Positions 1-8,301 of a stretch of DNA of 33,263 nt are shown in pieces (position 1 is the first letter of the stretch; each line of letters starts with the position of its first letter). The DNA is from Clostridiaceae bacterium (GTDB taxonomy: Bacteria; Bacillota; Clostridia; Oscillospirales; Acutalibacteraceae): NCBI GenBank assembly GCA_016290515.1, contig JAEEUJ010000004.1:1-33263 (forward strand), in the 5' to 3' direction. Made by a program: the position numbers and the translations under genes. Below the pieces are notes generated by a model, which was given only the letters and a program-made list of their open reading frames with translations, was not told where the DNA came from and ran no database searches.

Positions 1-481
1 TAATGAACTTATCGCCCGCCTGCAGACCGTACTGCTCGCTGACGGCGTCGGGGTAGAATTCCTTGATGGTATTCGTACCTATAAGCTCGGAGGAAGTCGA
101 AAGCGTGATTGCCATTATGACAAGTCCGAGTATCAGATTCATGGTAGCGCCGGCAATTACGATAATAATCTTCTGCCAGACCTTCTTGTTGTTGAAGGCT
201 CTCTCGTCGTCGGAGTCCTCGTCCTCGCCCTCCATGCTGACATATCCGCCTATCGGGAGCGCGCGAAGGGAATACTGAGTCTCACCCTTCTGCCGTTTGA
301 AAACAGCCGGGCCCATACCGATAGAGAATTCGTTTATCTTGACGTCAAAAAGCTTTGCCGTGATAAAATGGCCGAATTCGTGAATTATAATAATTACGCC
401 GAAGAATAAAATTGCAACGGCTATTGTCCAGATTTTTGAGAAAACGGCGGAAGCCGTAATTGCCAACAGTATCTTAATCAC
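1..481 (-). CDS. rseP: RseP-type site-2 zinc metalloprotease, 5' part
   Basis: Partial gene: the first 160 codons, running off the window start. It encodes an intramembrane M50B protease that cleaves membrane-anchored regulators such as anti-sigma factors. A first membrane segment contains HEFGH, the zinc-binding HExxH motif, followed by the usual FSIGMGP and RALPIGGYV stretches, an acidic loop, and the start of a PDZ domain (YGLQAGDKF). The start is a GTG whose bases overlap the TAA stop of dxr on the same strand, so the two are translationally coupled. Last gene here of the pyrH-to-rseP cluster, its usual place in Firmicutes. The family is certain; the substrate cannot be seen. Confidence 0.93.
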   Translation of the reverse strand, partial: MIKILLAITASAVFSKIWTIAVAILFFGVIIIIHEFGHFITAKLFDVKINEFSIGMGPAVFKRQKGETQYSLRALPIGGYVSMEGEDEDSDDERAFNNKKVWQKIIIVIAGATMNLILGLVIMAITLSTSSELIGTNTIKEFYPDAVSEQYGLQAGDKFI

Positions 482-1616
482 CTCTGACTATTTCGCGCGA
501 AAGAGCGTCAATTTCCATTACGTCGTCAAGCGTGTAATCCGTATATTCGGGCACTCTGCCGAAAACTCTCTCGACGCGTTCGGCTATTTCAAGGAAGCCT
601 ATCTCGCCCTTGCGGAACATAAGATTAGCCTGTTCGTTTGCGGAGTTCACCGCAGCGGGCATAAGACCGCCCATTGAAATTGCCTTCTTACATAAGTTTA
701 TGCAGGAGAATGTACTATAATCGGGATTGTAAAAAGTTAATTTACCGATTTGCGCCAGATTAAGCTCCTCAACGGGAGACTCAAATCGCTCGGGATAGGT
801 CAGCGCGTACTGAATCGGTATTCTCATATCGGGTACGCCGAGCTGGGCAATAACCGAATTGTCGTCATACTCAACCGCCGAGTGAACTATGCTCTCGCGG
901 TGAACGACTATATCTATGTCCTCGGGTTTTACCTTAAAGAGCCATACCGCCTCGATAAGCTCGAGTCCCTTGTTCATCATTGTAGCAGAGTCAACGGTTA
1001 TTTTTGCACCCATTGCCCAGTTCGGATGATTGAGTGCATTTTCAACCGTGACATTCTTAAGCTCGTCTCGCGTTTTGCCGAAGAACGGACCGCCCGAAGC
1101 GGTGAGTATAATCTTCTTGAGCGCCTTGTTGGAAGGCCTGCCCTGAAGGCACTGGAAAATCGCAGAATGCTCGGAATCAACGGGCAGGATATCCACGCCG
1201 TATTTTTCGGCTTCGGAATAAACGAGCTGACCGCCCGCAACAAGCGTCTCCTTATTAGCGAGCGCAATTTTCTTCTTTGCCTTTATTGCCGCAAGTGTGG
1301 GCTTAAGTCCCGCCATACCTACAACGGAATTAAGCACCGTGTCTGCACTCTCAAGCGCGGCGCATTCGCACACGCCATCAACACCGGCAAGCACCTTTGT
1401 ATCGGTGTCGGCAAGCCTTGTTTTCAAATCACCTGCGGCGTTCTCATCAACGAGCGCGACAAGCTCGGGCTTGAATTCCCTCGCCTGCTTTTCAATTTCG
1501 TCAACGCTTGAAAAAGCAGTCAAAGCCTTGACTTTGTAACCGCATTTGCGGCATACGTCAAGACTTTGCTTACCTATCGAGCCGGTTGAACCTAATATCG
1601 ACAGATTTTTTGTCAT
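474..1616 (-). CDS. dxr: 1-deoxy-D-xylulose 5-phosphate reductoisomerase
   Basis: Second enzyme of the MEP isoprenoid pathway, converting DXP to 2-C-methyl-D-erythritol 4-phosphate with NADPH and a divalent metal. The N-terminus carries the NADPH-binding GSTGSIGKQSLDV motif. Further on are LANKETLVAGG, the metal and substrate site DSEHSAIFQCLQG, and the LTASGGPF and NHPNWAMGAKITVDSATMMNKGLE stretches typical of Dxr (shown here in parts of one conserved block). At 380 residues the length is normal. The ATG at 1616 is chosen over an upstream in-frame start because it overlaps the cdsA stop as ATGA and begins exactly at the conserved TKNLSILGSTG. It supplies isoprenoid precursors for the uppS product encoded in the same operon. 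Confidence 0.97.
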   Translation of the reverse strand: MTKNLSILGSTGSIGKQSLDVCRKCGYKVKALTAFSSVDEIEKQAREFKPELVALVDENAAGDLKTRLADTDTKVLAGVDGVCECAALESADTVLNSVVGMAGLKPTLAAIKAKKKIALANKETLVAGGQLVYSEAEKYGVDILPVDSEHSAIFQCLQGRPSNKALKKIILTASGGPFFGKTRDELKNVTVENALNHPNWAMGAKITVDSATMMNKGLELIEAVWLFKVKPEDIDIVVHRESIVHSAVEYDDNSVIAQLGVPDMRIPIQYALTYPERFESPVEELNLAQIGKLTFYNPDYSTFSCINLCKKAISMGGLMPAAVNSANEQANLMFRKGEIGFLEIAERVERVFGRVPEYTDYTLDDVMEIDALSREIVRGD

Positions 1617-2485
1617 ACGCTGATATTCCCCGTTACTGTAACTATAACCCAAAGCATCGCAAGTACGAACAGTCCCGAATCAAAGCGGTCCATAACGCCG
1701 CCGTGGCCGGGCAGTATGTTGCCGAAGTCCTTGACGCCGAAGTTGCGCTTAACCACCGAAGCGGTAAGGTCGCCGCACATACCGACTATTGAAAGGACGA
1801 GCGAAACAACTATAACCCATACGAGCGAAAGCGCGTGAGTGGTGAAATAGAATTTGTCAAAAATGATAAACAGAATAACACAGCTGAGTATTCCGCCGAG
1901 TACGCCGCCTATCGCGCCCTCAACGGTTTTCTTCGGGCTGATGTTCGGGCACATCTTATGCTTACCCAGAAAGCGTCCCGTGAAATAGGCAAAGGTGTCT
2001 GTCAGCCATGCGGCAAACAGACCGAACAGTATAAAGAACAGGTCGTAGTGCTTGTCGCCGCCGAAGAATTCGGGATAGGTTTCCGACATATCGTTCAAGA
2101 AAACAATCGTCGAAAACGCAAACGGAACGAGCGCGCTTGCAACTATAACCGAAGCAACCTGCTCGAACTTGGTGTTTTTGAAGTCGGTGAGCATCAGAAT
2201 AAAGACGAGCATCGCGTAAACTGCGAAAACAGCCGTTGTCGGAACAGTTATGCCGACCGAAGCGAGTTCGGCTCTGTATTCATAAAAAGCAACCACACCG
2301 CCCGAGAAAATAAGACTGATAATGAAAATCGCCTTATTCTTAAGACCTATAACCTTTTCTATCTCCCAAGTCGCGATTACCGACAGAGCGCCGACAACCA
2401 CTACGAGCGCCGGAGTGTCCCTGAAAACGATAATCGTGATACCGAACAACGCGGCAAGAATGCCCGCAACTGTTCTTTTAAGCAT
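1613..2485 (-). CDS. cdsA: Phosphatidate cytidylyltransferase
   Basis: Integral membrane enzyme making CDP-diacylglycerol from phosphatidic acid and CTP, the branch point of phospholipid synthesis. About eight hydrophobic segments are visible. The C-terminal signature is clear: KRNFGVKDFGNILPGHGG followed by MDRFDS, with the basic and acidic residues that bind metal and nucleotide. The ATG at 2485 gives 290 residues and has GAAAGG about 12 bases upstream. A longer reading from a GTG at 2509 would overlap the uppS stop and add a non-family prefix. The stop TGA overlaps the dxr ATG. Order uppS-cdsA-dxr-rseP is the standard Firmicutes arrangement. Confidence 0.95.
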   Translation of the reverse strand: MLKRTVAGILAALFGITIIVFRDTPALVVVVGALSVIATWEIEKVIGLKNKAIFIISLIFSGGVVAFYEYRAELASVGITVPTTAVFAVYAMLVFILMLTDFKNTKFEQVASVIVASALVPFAFSTIVFLNDMSETYPEFFGGDKHYDLFFILFGLFAAWLTDTFAYFTGRFLGKHKMCPNISPKKTVEGAIGGVLGGILSCVILFIIFDKFYFTTHALSLVWVIVVSLVLSIVGMCGDLTASVVKRNFGVKDFGNILPGHGGVMDRFDSGLFVLAMLWVIVTVTGNISV

Positions 2486-2501
2486 AAAAATCAAGTACCT
2501 T

Positions 2502-3236
2502 TCACACACCGCCGAAGCGACGGTTTCTTTGCTCGAAGCTTCGCAGAGCTTCGACTAAATCCTCCTCGGTGAAATCCGGCCAGAGCACGTCGCTCGACCA
2601 GAATTCCGAATAAGCCGCCTGCCACAAGAGGAAGTTTGACAGCCGCTTTTCGCCGCTGGGTCTGATAATCAGATCGGGATCGGGCATACCCGCCGTATAA
2701 AGATGATCCGAAATCATATCCTCGGTAATGTCGTCGGGACTGAGCTTACCCTTCTTGACCTGCTTTGCAAGCTCCTTGACCGAGTGGACTATCTCCTCGC
2801 GTCCGCCGTAGTTTATCGCAATATTGAGATAAACCTTATCCTTTTTTCTGGTAATGCTCTCGGAATACTTCATAGCCGCGAGTATATCCTTGGGCAGACC
2901 TTTTTTGTTTCCGATGAACTTGATCTGAATTCCCTTTTCCTCGTTTTCGGCCTTGCGGTCGTCGAGCTCCTTAAGGTAATCCCTGAAAAGGTCCATTATA
3001 GCGGAAACTTCCTCGGGAGGACGCTTCCAGTTCTCGGTTGAGAATGCGTAAAACGTCAGGTATTTTATACCCAGGTCACCCGCAAACTCACCGATTTTTC
3101 TGAAGGTTTTTGCACCCTCGATATGACCCTTGTAGCGTGGCAGACCTCTCTGCTTCGCCCATCTGCCGTTGCCGTCCATAATGAAGCCAATATGCTTCGG
3201 CAGAACTTCAAAGGTTGGTAAATTGTTGTAATCCAT
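2502..3236 (-). CDS. uppS: Undecaprenyl diphosphate synthase (cis-prenyltransferase)
   Basis: Condenses isopentenyl diphosphate units on farnesyl diphosphate to build the C55 lipid carrier for peptidoglycan and surface polymers. The signature HIGFIMDGNGRWAKQRG near residues 15-31 includes the catalytic Asp of MDGN. Other family blocks are GIKYLTFYAFSTENWKRP, LNIAINYGGREEI and the C-terminal DLIIRPSGEKRLSNFLLWQ. The protein is 244 residues, full length. It follows frr by 23 bases and precedes cdsA by 16 bases. Its product is needed by the rhamnose-polymer genes elsewhere in the window. Confidence 0.97.
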   Translation of the reverse strand: MDYNNLPTFEVLPKHIGFIMDGNGRWAKQRGLPRYKGHIEGAKTFRKIGEFAGDLGIKYLTFYAFSTENWKRPPEEVSAIMDLFRDYLKELDDRKAENEEKGIQIKFIGNKKGLPKDILAAMKYSESITRKKDKVYLNIAINYGGREEIVHSVKELAKQVKKGKLSPDDITEDMISDHLYTAGMPDPDLIIRPSGEKRLSNFLLWQAAYSEFWSSDVLWPDFTEEDLVEALRSFEQRNRRFGGV

Positions 3237-3259
3237 ACTGAAACCTCGTAAGAGTTAAC

Positions 3260-3814
3260 TCAGATTTCCATGATTTCCTTTTCTTTTTTGTTGGCAAGCT
3301 CTTCAATCTTCTTGATATACTCGTCAGTGATATCCTGAGCTTCCTTTTCGCCGTCCTTAAGGTCGTCCTCAGTGATGACGGAATCTTTCTGCATCTTCTT
3401 TATCTTGTCGATAATGTCACGTCTTGTCGAACGGATGGAAACCTTAGCCTCCTCGGCGTACTTGCTGACGTCCTTTGCAAGAAGCTTTCTTCTCTCCTCG
3501 GTAAGAGGCGGGAAGGTAAGGCGGATAACCTTGCCGTCGTTCATGGGATTGATGCCCAGATCGGAAGCCTGAATAGCCTTCTCGATAGGCTTTATCTGTG
3601 TAACGTCCCAGGGCTGAATAACAAGAATTCTGCCCTCCTGAACGGATACGGCAGCTATCTGCTGAATGGGAGTGGGAGTGCCATAGTAGTCAACCGCAAT
3701 CTTGTCGAGTACCGACGCGCTTGCCTTGCCCGCTCTCATGGTGGCAAATTCGTTGTGAAGCGCCGTTAAAGTCTTTTCCATTTTGGCCTTAGCCTGTTCA
3801 AACACCTGATCCAT
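3260..3814 (-). CDS. frr: Ribosome recycling factor
   Basis: Works with EF-G to split post-termination ribosomes. At 184 residues it is the standard size. It opens with MDQVFEQAKAKMEKTL and ATMRAGKASASVLDKI, has the VDYYGTPTPIQQIAAVSVQE segment (domain II hinge region), and a long charged C-terminal helix with RRDIIDKIKKM. The ATG has GGAGG nine bases upstream. It lies 35 bases downstream of pyrH, the usual pairing, and is followed by uppS. Confidence 0.97.
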   Translation of the reverse strand: MDQVFEQAKAKMEKTLTALHNEFATMRAGKASASVLDKIAVDYYGTPTPIQQIAAVSVQEGRILVIQPWDVTQIKPIEKAIQASDLGINPMNDGKVIRLTFPPLTEERRKLLAKDVSKYAEEAKVSIRSTRRDIIDKIKKMQKDSVITEDDLKDGEKEAQDITDEYIKKIEELANKKEKEIMEI

Positions 3815-3849
3815 AAATAAATCCTCCGTTATAAAAGTTTATTGTTTGT

Positions 3850-4551
3850 TTATTTAACCAATGTGCCGACCTTCTCGCCCCTGAGAGCTCTGATGATATT
3901 CTCGGGGTCCGAAAGATTGAACACAAGGATTTTTATACCGTTGTCCCTGCACAGCGACGCGGCAGCAGCGTCCATAACCGCAAGTCCCTTAGCGAGAACT
4001 TCGGAGTGAGTCAGCTCGTCGTACATAACCGCATCGCTGAACTTGTTGGGGTCCTTGTCGTAAACGCCGTCAACGTTGGTCGCCTTGAAGATAACGTCGG
4101 CGCCGATTTCCGCAGCTCTGAGCGCCGCGGCGGTGTCGGTTGAGAAGAACGGACTGCCCGTTCCGCCGCCGAATACGACTACCCTGCCCGCTTCGAGATG
4201 TCTTACCGCCTCGTCTCTGACAAAGGGTTCGGCAACGTTGGTCATTTCGACCGCGCTCATAACCCTCGCCTCTACGCCGAGACCGTTGAGAGTGTCGGCA
4301 AGCGCGATGGAATTCATAACCGTCGCGAGCATTCCGATACTGTCGGCCTTCGTGCGGTCCATAGAGCCGCTCGAACGTCCGCGCCAGAAGTTGCCGCCGC
4401 CGACAACTATGGCGACCTGAACGCCTTCCTCAACACAGCGCCTGATGTACGAGCAGACATTCTCGATAACGTCAAAGTCGAAGCCGTGCTTCTGTTCACC
4501 GGCGAGCACCTCGCCGCTTAATTTCAAAAGAATTCTTTTATAAACAGCCAA
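3850..4551 (-). CDS. pyrH: UMP kinase (hexameric, PyrH type)
   Basis: Phosphorylates UMP to UDP in pyrimidine nucleotide synthesis; an amino-acid-kinase-fold enzyme. Seen: [14 protein letters not shown] at the N-terminus, [13 protein letters not shown], the [16 protein letters not shown] block, the [20 protein letters not shown] nucleotide loop region, and [13 protein letters not shown]. 233 residues. The start codon is TTG (4551-4549), preceded by GGAGG at eight bases; no ATG fits the conserved N-terminus. First gene of the minus-strand cluster here: the usual upstream rpsB and tsf are absent and a convincing promoter lies directly upstream. Confidence 0.96.
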   Translation of the reverse strand: MAVYKRILLKLSGEVLAGEQKHGFDFDVIENVCSYIRRCVEEGVQVAIVVGGGNFWRGRSSGSMDRTKADSIGMLATVMNSIALADTLNGLGVEARVMSAVEMTNVAEPFVRDEAVRHLEAGRVVVFGGGTGSPFFSTDTAAALRAAEIGADVIFKATNVDGVYDKDPNKFSDAVMYDELTHSEVLAKGLAVMDAAAASLCRDNGIKILVFNLSDPENIIRALRGEKVGTLVK

Positions 4552-4599
4552 TTTTACGTCCTCCGTTTCGGTAAAAATATGCTAATTTTTAACAGTTAT

Positions 4600-4628
4600 A
4601 TTTTACCCTAAACGCTCGGTTATGTAAA
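4600..4628 (-). promoter_or_regulatory. Sigma-A promoter of the pyrH-rseP cluster
   Basis: On the minus strand, TTTACA (4628-4623), a 17-base spacer, then TAAAAT (4605-4600), about 50 bases upstream of the pyrH start. One mismatch to consensus in each box and ideal spacing. It would make pyrH the first gene of the transcript. Confidence 0.65.
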
Positions 4629-4709
4629 GAGATATTTGATAAATAAGATGTAATTTAATATATTATTAACACTTACAGATAATTATTAACTTAAATCCGC
4701 GTGTTTTCA

Positions 4710-4738
4710 TTGACGAACCGCTGTTTTGATAATATAAT
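4710..4738 (+). promoter_or_regulatory. Sigma-A promoter of the nahK-GH35 operon
   Basis: TTGACG (4710-4715), 17 bases, TATAAT (4733-4738), followed by GGAGGTG (4757-4763) and the ATG at 4769. Near-perfect housekeeping promoter. No clear operator palindrome overlaps it, so any induction by sugar is not visible. Confidence 0.75.
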
Positions 4739-4768
4739 GAACTTGTATTTTCGCTCGGAGGTGAAAAA

Positions 4769-5851
4769 ATGTCACAGCCTTTCAAGGCGGATTTTATAAT
4801 CGACAGCTTCGCGCTCGAAGGCACTTACAAGGGCTTTTCCGTCAAGAACGACGGCAATATAAACTCCACCTTTGTTATAAGTCTTGAAAACGGCGCTAAG
4901 ACCGATAAATATACGCTTCAGAAGATTAACACAAACGTCTTTCGCAGGCCCGACGAGCTTATGCGCAATCTCGTCGGCGTTACCGCTCATATAAAGCAGA
5001 AGGGCGGTATGCAGACGCTCGATTTTATGCCCTGCAGAGACGGGAAATACTACTGTGTTGACGGCGGGGAATATTGGCGCTGCTACCGTTATATTGACAA
5101 CGTTTACACCTGCAATATCATTGACAGTCCCGACGTTTTCAGAAGCGCGGGAAGGGCGTTTGGCAAATTCCAGAGCATTCTCTCTGACTACCCGATTGAC
5201 TCGCTTTTCGACACCATCCCCGACTTTCACAATACGGCGAAAAGGTTTGAAACCTTCAAAAAATCCGTTGCCGAAAACAGGGCTGGCAGGGCCGCCGGCG
5301 TAAGGCGTGAAATCGACTTCATTTTAAGCCGTGAGGACGATATGAGCCGTCTTACAGGGCTGCTTGAAAACGGAATTCTGCCGCTCAGAGTAACCCATAA
5401 TGACACCAAACTCAACAACATACTTTTCGACGAAAAAACTAACGAGGGCGTTTGCATAATCGACCTTGATACCGTTATGCCGGGGCTTTCGCTTTACGAC
5501 TTCGGCGACAGCATTCGCTTCGGCGCAAACACCGCCGCAGAGGACGAAAAGGACACGTCAAAAATCTCGCTGAATCTTGATTTGTACCGTGCATATACCG
5601 AGGGTTATCTCTCTGCCGCGGGTAGCAGTCTTACCGACGCGGAAATCGAATATCTTCCCTTCTCTGCAAAGTTGATGACGCTCGAGCTTGCGATGCGGTT
5701 TTTAACAGATTATCTTGACGGCGACGTCTATTTTAAGCTCAATTATCCCGAACACAATCTTGTGCGCACAAGGGCTCAGCAGACGCTTGTTTCGGACATT
5801 GAAAAAAAGCTTGACAAAATGAAAACGATAACGGCAAACGCCGTAAAATAA
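4769..5851 (+). CDS. nahK: N-acetylhexosamine 1-kinase (NahK-like, APH fold)
   Basis: Predicted anomeric kinase that turns GlcNAc or GalNAc into the 1-phosphate using ATP. The 360-residue protein follows the recalled Bifidobacterium longum NahK pattern along its whole length. An N-terminal NDGNINSTF nucleotide loop is followed by LRVTHNDTKLNNIL with the catalytic Asp at about residue 212, then the metal site IIDLDTVMPG. FDFGDSIRFGA-type and YPEHNLVRTR-type blocks follow. These last segments are much more specific than the generic aminoglycoside/choline kinase fold. It starts at an ATG six bases after GGAGGTG and is followed after 10 bases by a GH35 galactosidase, which supports a role in host or dietary HexNAc glycan use. 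Substrate is inferred from resemblance and context. A homoserine-kinase-like or generic APH enzyme is the alternative. Confidence 0.85.
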   Translation: MSQPFKADFIIDSFALEGTYKGFSVKNDGNINSTFVISLENGAKTDKYTLQKINTNVFRRPDELMRNLVGVTAHIKQKGGMQTLDFMPCRDGKYYCVDGGEYWRCYRYIDNVYTCNIIDSPDVFRSAGRAFGKFQSILSDYPIDSLFDTIPDFHNTAKRFETFKKSVAENRAGRAAGVRREIDFILSREDDMSRLTGLLENGILPLRVTHNDTKLNNILFDEKTNEGVCIIDLDTVMPGLSLYDFGDSIRFGANTAAEDEKDTSKISLNLDLYRAYTEGYLSAAGSSLTDAEIEYLPFSAKLMTLELAMRFLTDYLDGDVYFKLNYPEHNLVRTRAQQTLVSDIEKKLDKMKTITANAVK

Positions 5852-5861
5852 GGAGAAAACC

Positions 5862-7616
5862 ATGCTTGAAACAAGAGGCAACGACTTTTATCTCGACGGC
5901 AAAAAATTCAATATCTACGCGGGTGCGGTACACTATTTCCGCTCATTTCCCGAGTACTGGCGCGACATATTGCTTAAACTGAAGCTGTGCGGCTTCAACA
6001 CGGTCGAAACCTATGTCTGCTGGAACCTTCACGAAATGAAGGAGGGCGAATTCGACTTCTCGGGCAATCTTGATATAGTAAAGTTTCTCGAAACAGCGAA
6101 GGAACTCGGACTTTACGCAATAGTGCGTCCCGGTCCGTATATCTGCTCGGAATGGGATTTCGGCGGTCTTCCGTCATGGCTGCTCAAGGACAGAAACCTC
6201 AGAATCCGCTGTATGTATCAGCCTTATCTTGACGCGGTAAAGCGTTATTATACCGAGCTTTTCAGGCGCATCTCACACCTTCAGTATTCCAACGGCGGCA
6301 ACATTATCGCCATGCAGATTGAGAACGAATACGGCAGCTACGGCAACGACAAAAACTACCTTGCATACATACGTGACTTAATGCTTGAATGCGGCTGCAC
6401 GGAGCTTCTTTTCACAAGCGACGGCGCCGAGGACAATATGCTCTCGGGCGGTATGCTCGACGGCACGCTCGCAGTTGCCAATTTCGGTTCACGAGTCAAT
6501 GAAGCGTTCGGCACGCTGCGTAAATATCAGCCCGAAGGACCGCTGATGTGCGGTGAATTCTGGAACGGCTGGTTCGACCACTGGGGCGAAAATGCAATTC
6601 ATCACTCGCGCGCTCCCGAGGAGGTTGTCGCGGAGCTTAAGGAAATGCTTAAGCTCGACGCTAATTTCAGCTTTTATATGTTCCACGGCGGCACGAATTT
6701 CGGTTTCAATTCGGGCGCCAACAATTACGGACAGTATGAGCCGACCGTCACGAGCTACGACGACGACGCGCTCTTAAACGAATGGGGCGGCTACACGCGT
6801 AAATACCATGAGGTGCGCAAGGTTCTGCTTGAGCATCAGGGCATCGCACCGACCGAGCTTCCGCCCGAGCCCGAGCTTCAGAACATAGGCGCGGTTAAGC
6901 TGACTCAATGCGCTTCGCTTCTTGACAGCCTTGACAGAATTGCAACAAAAATTGAAAGCGTCAACCCCGAATGTATGGAGTATTACGGTCAGCACGGCGG
7001 ACTTATTCTCTATCATAAGCACCTTAATGGCAATTATCACGGCAAGCTTTTCCTCGACGGTCTTGCGGACAGAGCGCATATCTTTATCAACAAGGAGTTA
7101 AAGGGCATTATCTACCGCAACGACGAGAACAATTACATTACAATAGACGGCCTCGAGGGTGAAAACGATATCGACATTCTGGTCGAGAATATGGGCAGAG
7201 TAAACTACGGCCCGAATATGCTTGAGGGCAAGGGAGTCAGGCAGATACGCATAAACGTTCAGCTCTTAAACAACCTTGACGTTTACCTCATCCCGCTTGA
7301 CAATCTCAACCGTCTTGAATATTCAGGCGCAAAGTCCTGCCCCGAATTTCTCAGAGGAAGCTTCAGCGCCGAGCCCGGCAAGGGCTGCTTCGTGAACATG
7401 GCGGGCTTTGGTAAGGGTTACGTCTTCGTAAACGGCTTCAATCTCGGCAGATACTGGAATATCGGACCTCAGAGGTCGCTGTATATACCCGGTGTTCTTC
7501 TTAAGGATCAAAACGAGGTTGTCGTGCTTGAACTTGACGGCAGCACGTCCGACACGGTGAACATAAGCGACAGACACGATATCGGCTCCGGTGTCAGCCA
7601 GTCGCTGTTGGGTTAA
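5862..7616 (+). CDS. GH35 beta-galactosidase
   Basis: Retaining beta-galactosidase of glycoside hydrolase family 35, 584 residues, with no signal peptide or membrane segment, so probably cytoplasmic. The TIM barrel opens with FYLDGKKFNIYAGAVHYFR and GFNTVETYVCWNLHE, then IVRPGPYICSEWDFGGLPSWL. The acid/base is the Glu of QIENEYGSYG (about E156) and the nucleophile the Glu of CGEFWNGWFDHWG (about E232). FHGGTNFGF is also typical. C-terminal beta domains follow, ending in the GFNLGRYWNIGPQRSLYIP block of the family. It is cotranscribed with the nahK-like gene. Some bacterial GH35 enzymes cleave Gal-beta-1,3-GlcNAc; that specificity here is an inference from the kinase next door. Confidence 0.93.
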   Translation: MLETRGNDFYLDGKKFNIYAGAVHYFRSFPEYWRDILLKLKLCGFNTVETYVCWNLHEMKEGEFDFSGNLDIVKFLETAKELGLYAIVRPGPYICSEWDFGGLPSWLLKDRNLRIRCMYQPYLDAVKRYYTELFRRISHLQYSNGGNIIAMQIENEYGSYGNDKNYLAYIRDLMLECGCTELLFTSDGAEDNMLSGGMLDGTLAVANFGSRVNEAFGTLRKYQPEGPLMCGEFWNGWFDHWGENAIHHSRAPEEVVAELKEMLKLDANFSFYMFHGGTNFGFNSGANNYGQYEPTVTSYDDDALLNEWGGYTRKYHEVRKVLLEHQGIAPTELPPEPELQNIGAVKLTQCASLLDSLDRIATKIESVNPECMEYYGQHGGLILYHKHLNGNYHGKLFLDGLADRAHIFINKELKGIIYRNDENNYITIDGLEGENDIDILVENMGRVNYGPNMLEGKGVRQIRINVQLLNNLDVYLIPLDNLNRLEYSGAKSCPEFLRGSFSAEPGKGCFVNMAGFGKGYVFVNGFNLGRYWNIGPQRSLYIPGVLLKDQNEVVVLELDGSTSDTVNISDRHDIGSGVSQSLLG

Positions 7617-7630
7617 AAAGAAAAAGAATT

Positions 7631-7658
7631 AAGGGCAACCAATCGGTTGCCCTTTTTT
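7631..7658 (+). terminator. Rho-independent terminator of the nahK-GH35 operon
   Basis: Perfect 10-bp inverted repeat AAGGGCAACC / GGTTGCCCTT with an AATC loop, followed by a T run, 14 bases after the GH35 stop. The leading A run on the other strand lets it also act as the end of the convergent gene at 7687-8280. Confidence 0.92.
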
Positions 7659-7686
7659 ATTAAATCGTTCCGATTCCTTTAGTAAT

Positions 7687-8280
7687 CTAAAACTTAATCG
7701 CAGTGTCATCAACATACAAAGTGTAACTGTCAACATCAAAACTATCAATATATGCATAGTAAGTGTAGAACTCTTTGTTTAGTTGCTCATTTTTATAATT
7801 CAAATAAGCAAAGTTGGAGTTGCAAGTATCTGAAACAACCACTGAACCGCCTTCAGTATTTAATACCGTGACATAATAATCTGCCGTACCTTTGCACTTA
7901 TAAACACTTATCACTATACTGTTTTCTGATTTATGGTTAATCAGTTGAGTTGCAAATCCCAAATCCGTTTTCCATTTTCCGTTACTCTTTGGAATAATTA
8001 CATAATCTTTCTTTTCGTTATGACTTTCAACCAAAAAGCTCGATTGATTTCCCTCCGCAACAACAGTCGCTGAGCCAATGTGATTATACCGATAAGAAGA
8101 CTCGGGCGTTGAAAATGAAACAAAATAATTATCAACAGGAAACAAAAAAGAAATAATCACTATGAATATAGCTGTTGCAAAATAAATTTTTTGGATTTTG
8201 GGTGTCAGTCTTTTACGAACGACTAAGAACAAACCTAACGCTATCAACAAAAAGCATATCCTTGTTAAATAGTATAACAA
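7687..8280 (-). CDS. Unrecognised membrane-anchored protein, AT-rich
   Basis: No family recognised. With a TTG start at 8280 it is 197 residues. The TTG is chosen because an ideal AAGGAGG (8296-8290) sits nine bases upstream. The longer reading from an upstream start would translate the hairpin repeat array. Two N-terminal hydrophobic segments (YYLTRICFLLIALGLFLVV and IYFATAIFIVIISFLF) flank a short basic loop. The rest is a polar, beta-rich, Tyr/Asn/Ser-rich domain, probably outside the membrane. The base composition is clearly richer in A+T than the flanking genes, which hints at recent acquisition. No partner gene; it stands alone between the GH35 terminator and the repeat array. Confidence 0.6.
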   Translation of the reverse strand: MLYYLTRICFLLIALGLFLVVRKRLTPKIQKIYFATAIFIVIISFLFPVDNYFVSFSTPESSYRYNHIGSATVVAEGNQSSFLVESHNEKKDYVIIPKSNGKWKTDLGFATQLINHKSENSIVISVYKCKGTADYYVTVLNTEGGSVVVSDTCNSNFAYLNYKNEQLNKEFYTYYAYIDSFDVDSYTLYVDDTAIKF

Positions 8281-8301
8281 ACTCCAAAACCTCCTTAAAA
8301 A

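Noticed and set aside
750-1511. Long open frame on the plus strand opposite dxr
   Set aside because: Antisense shadow of dxr; no family signature, no ribosome binding site, and dxr is certain.
1613-4551. Genome-wide reassignment of TGA to an amino acid
   Set aside because: TGA ends several certain genes here (cdsA, tyrA, aroC, pheA, rmlD, birA) at the expected lengths, often overlapping the next start codon.
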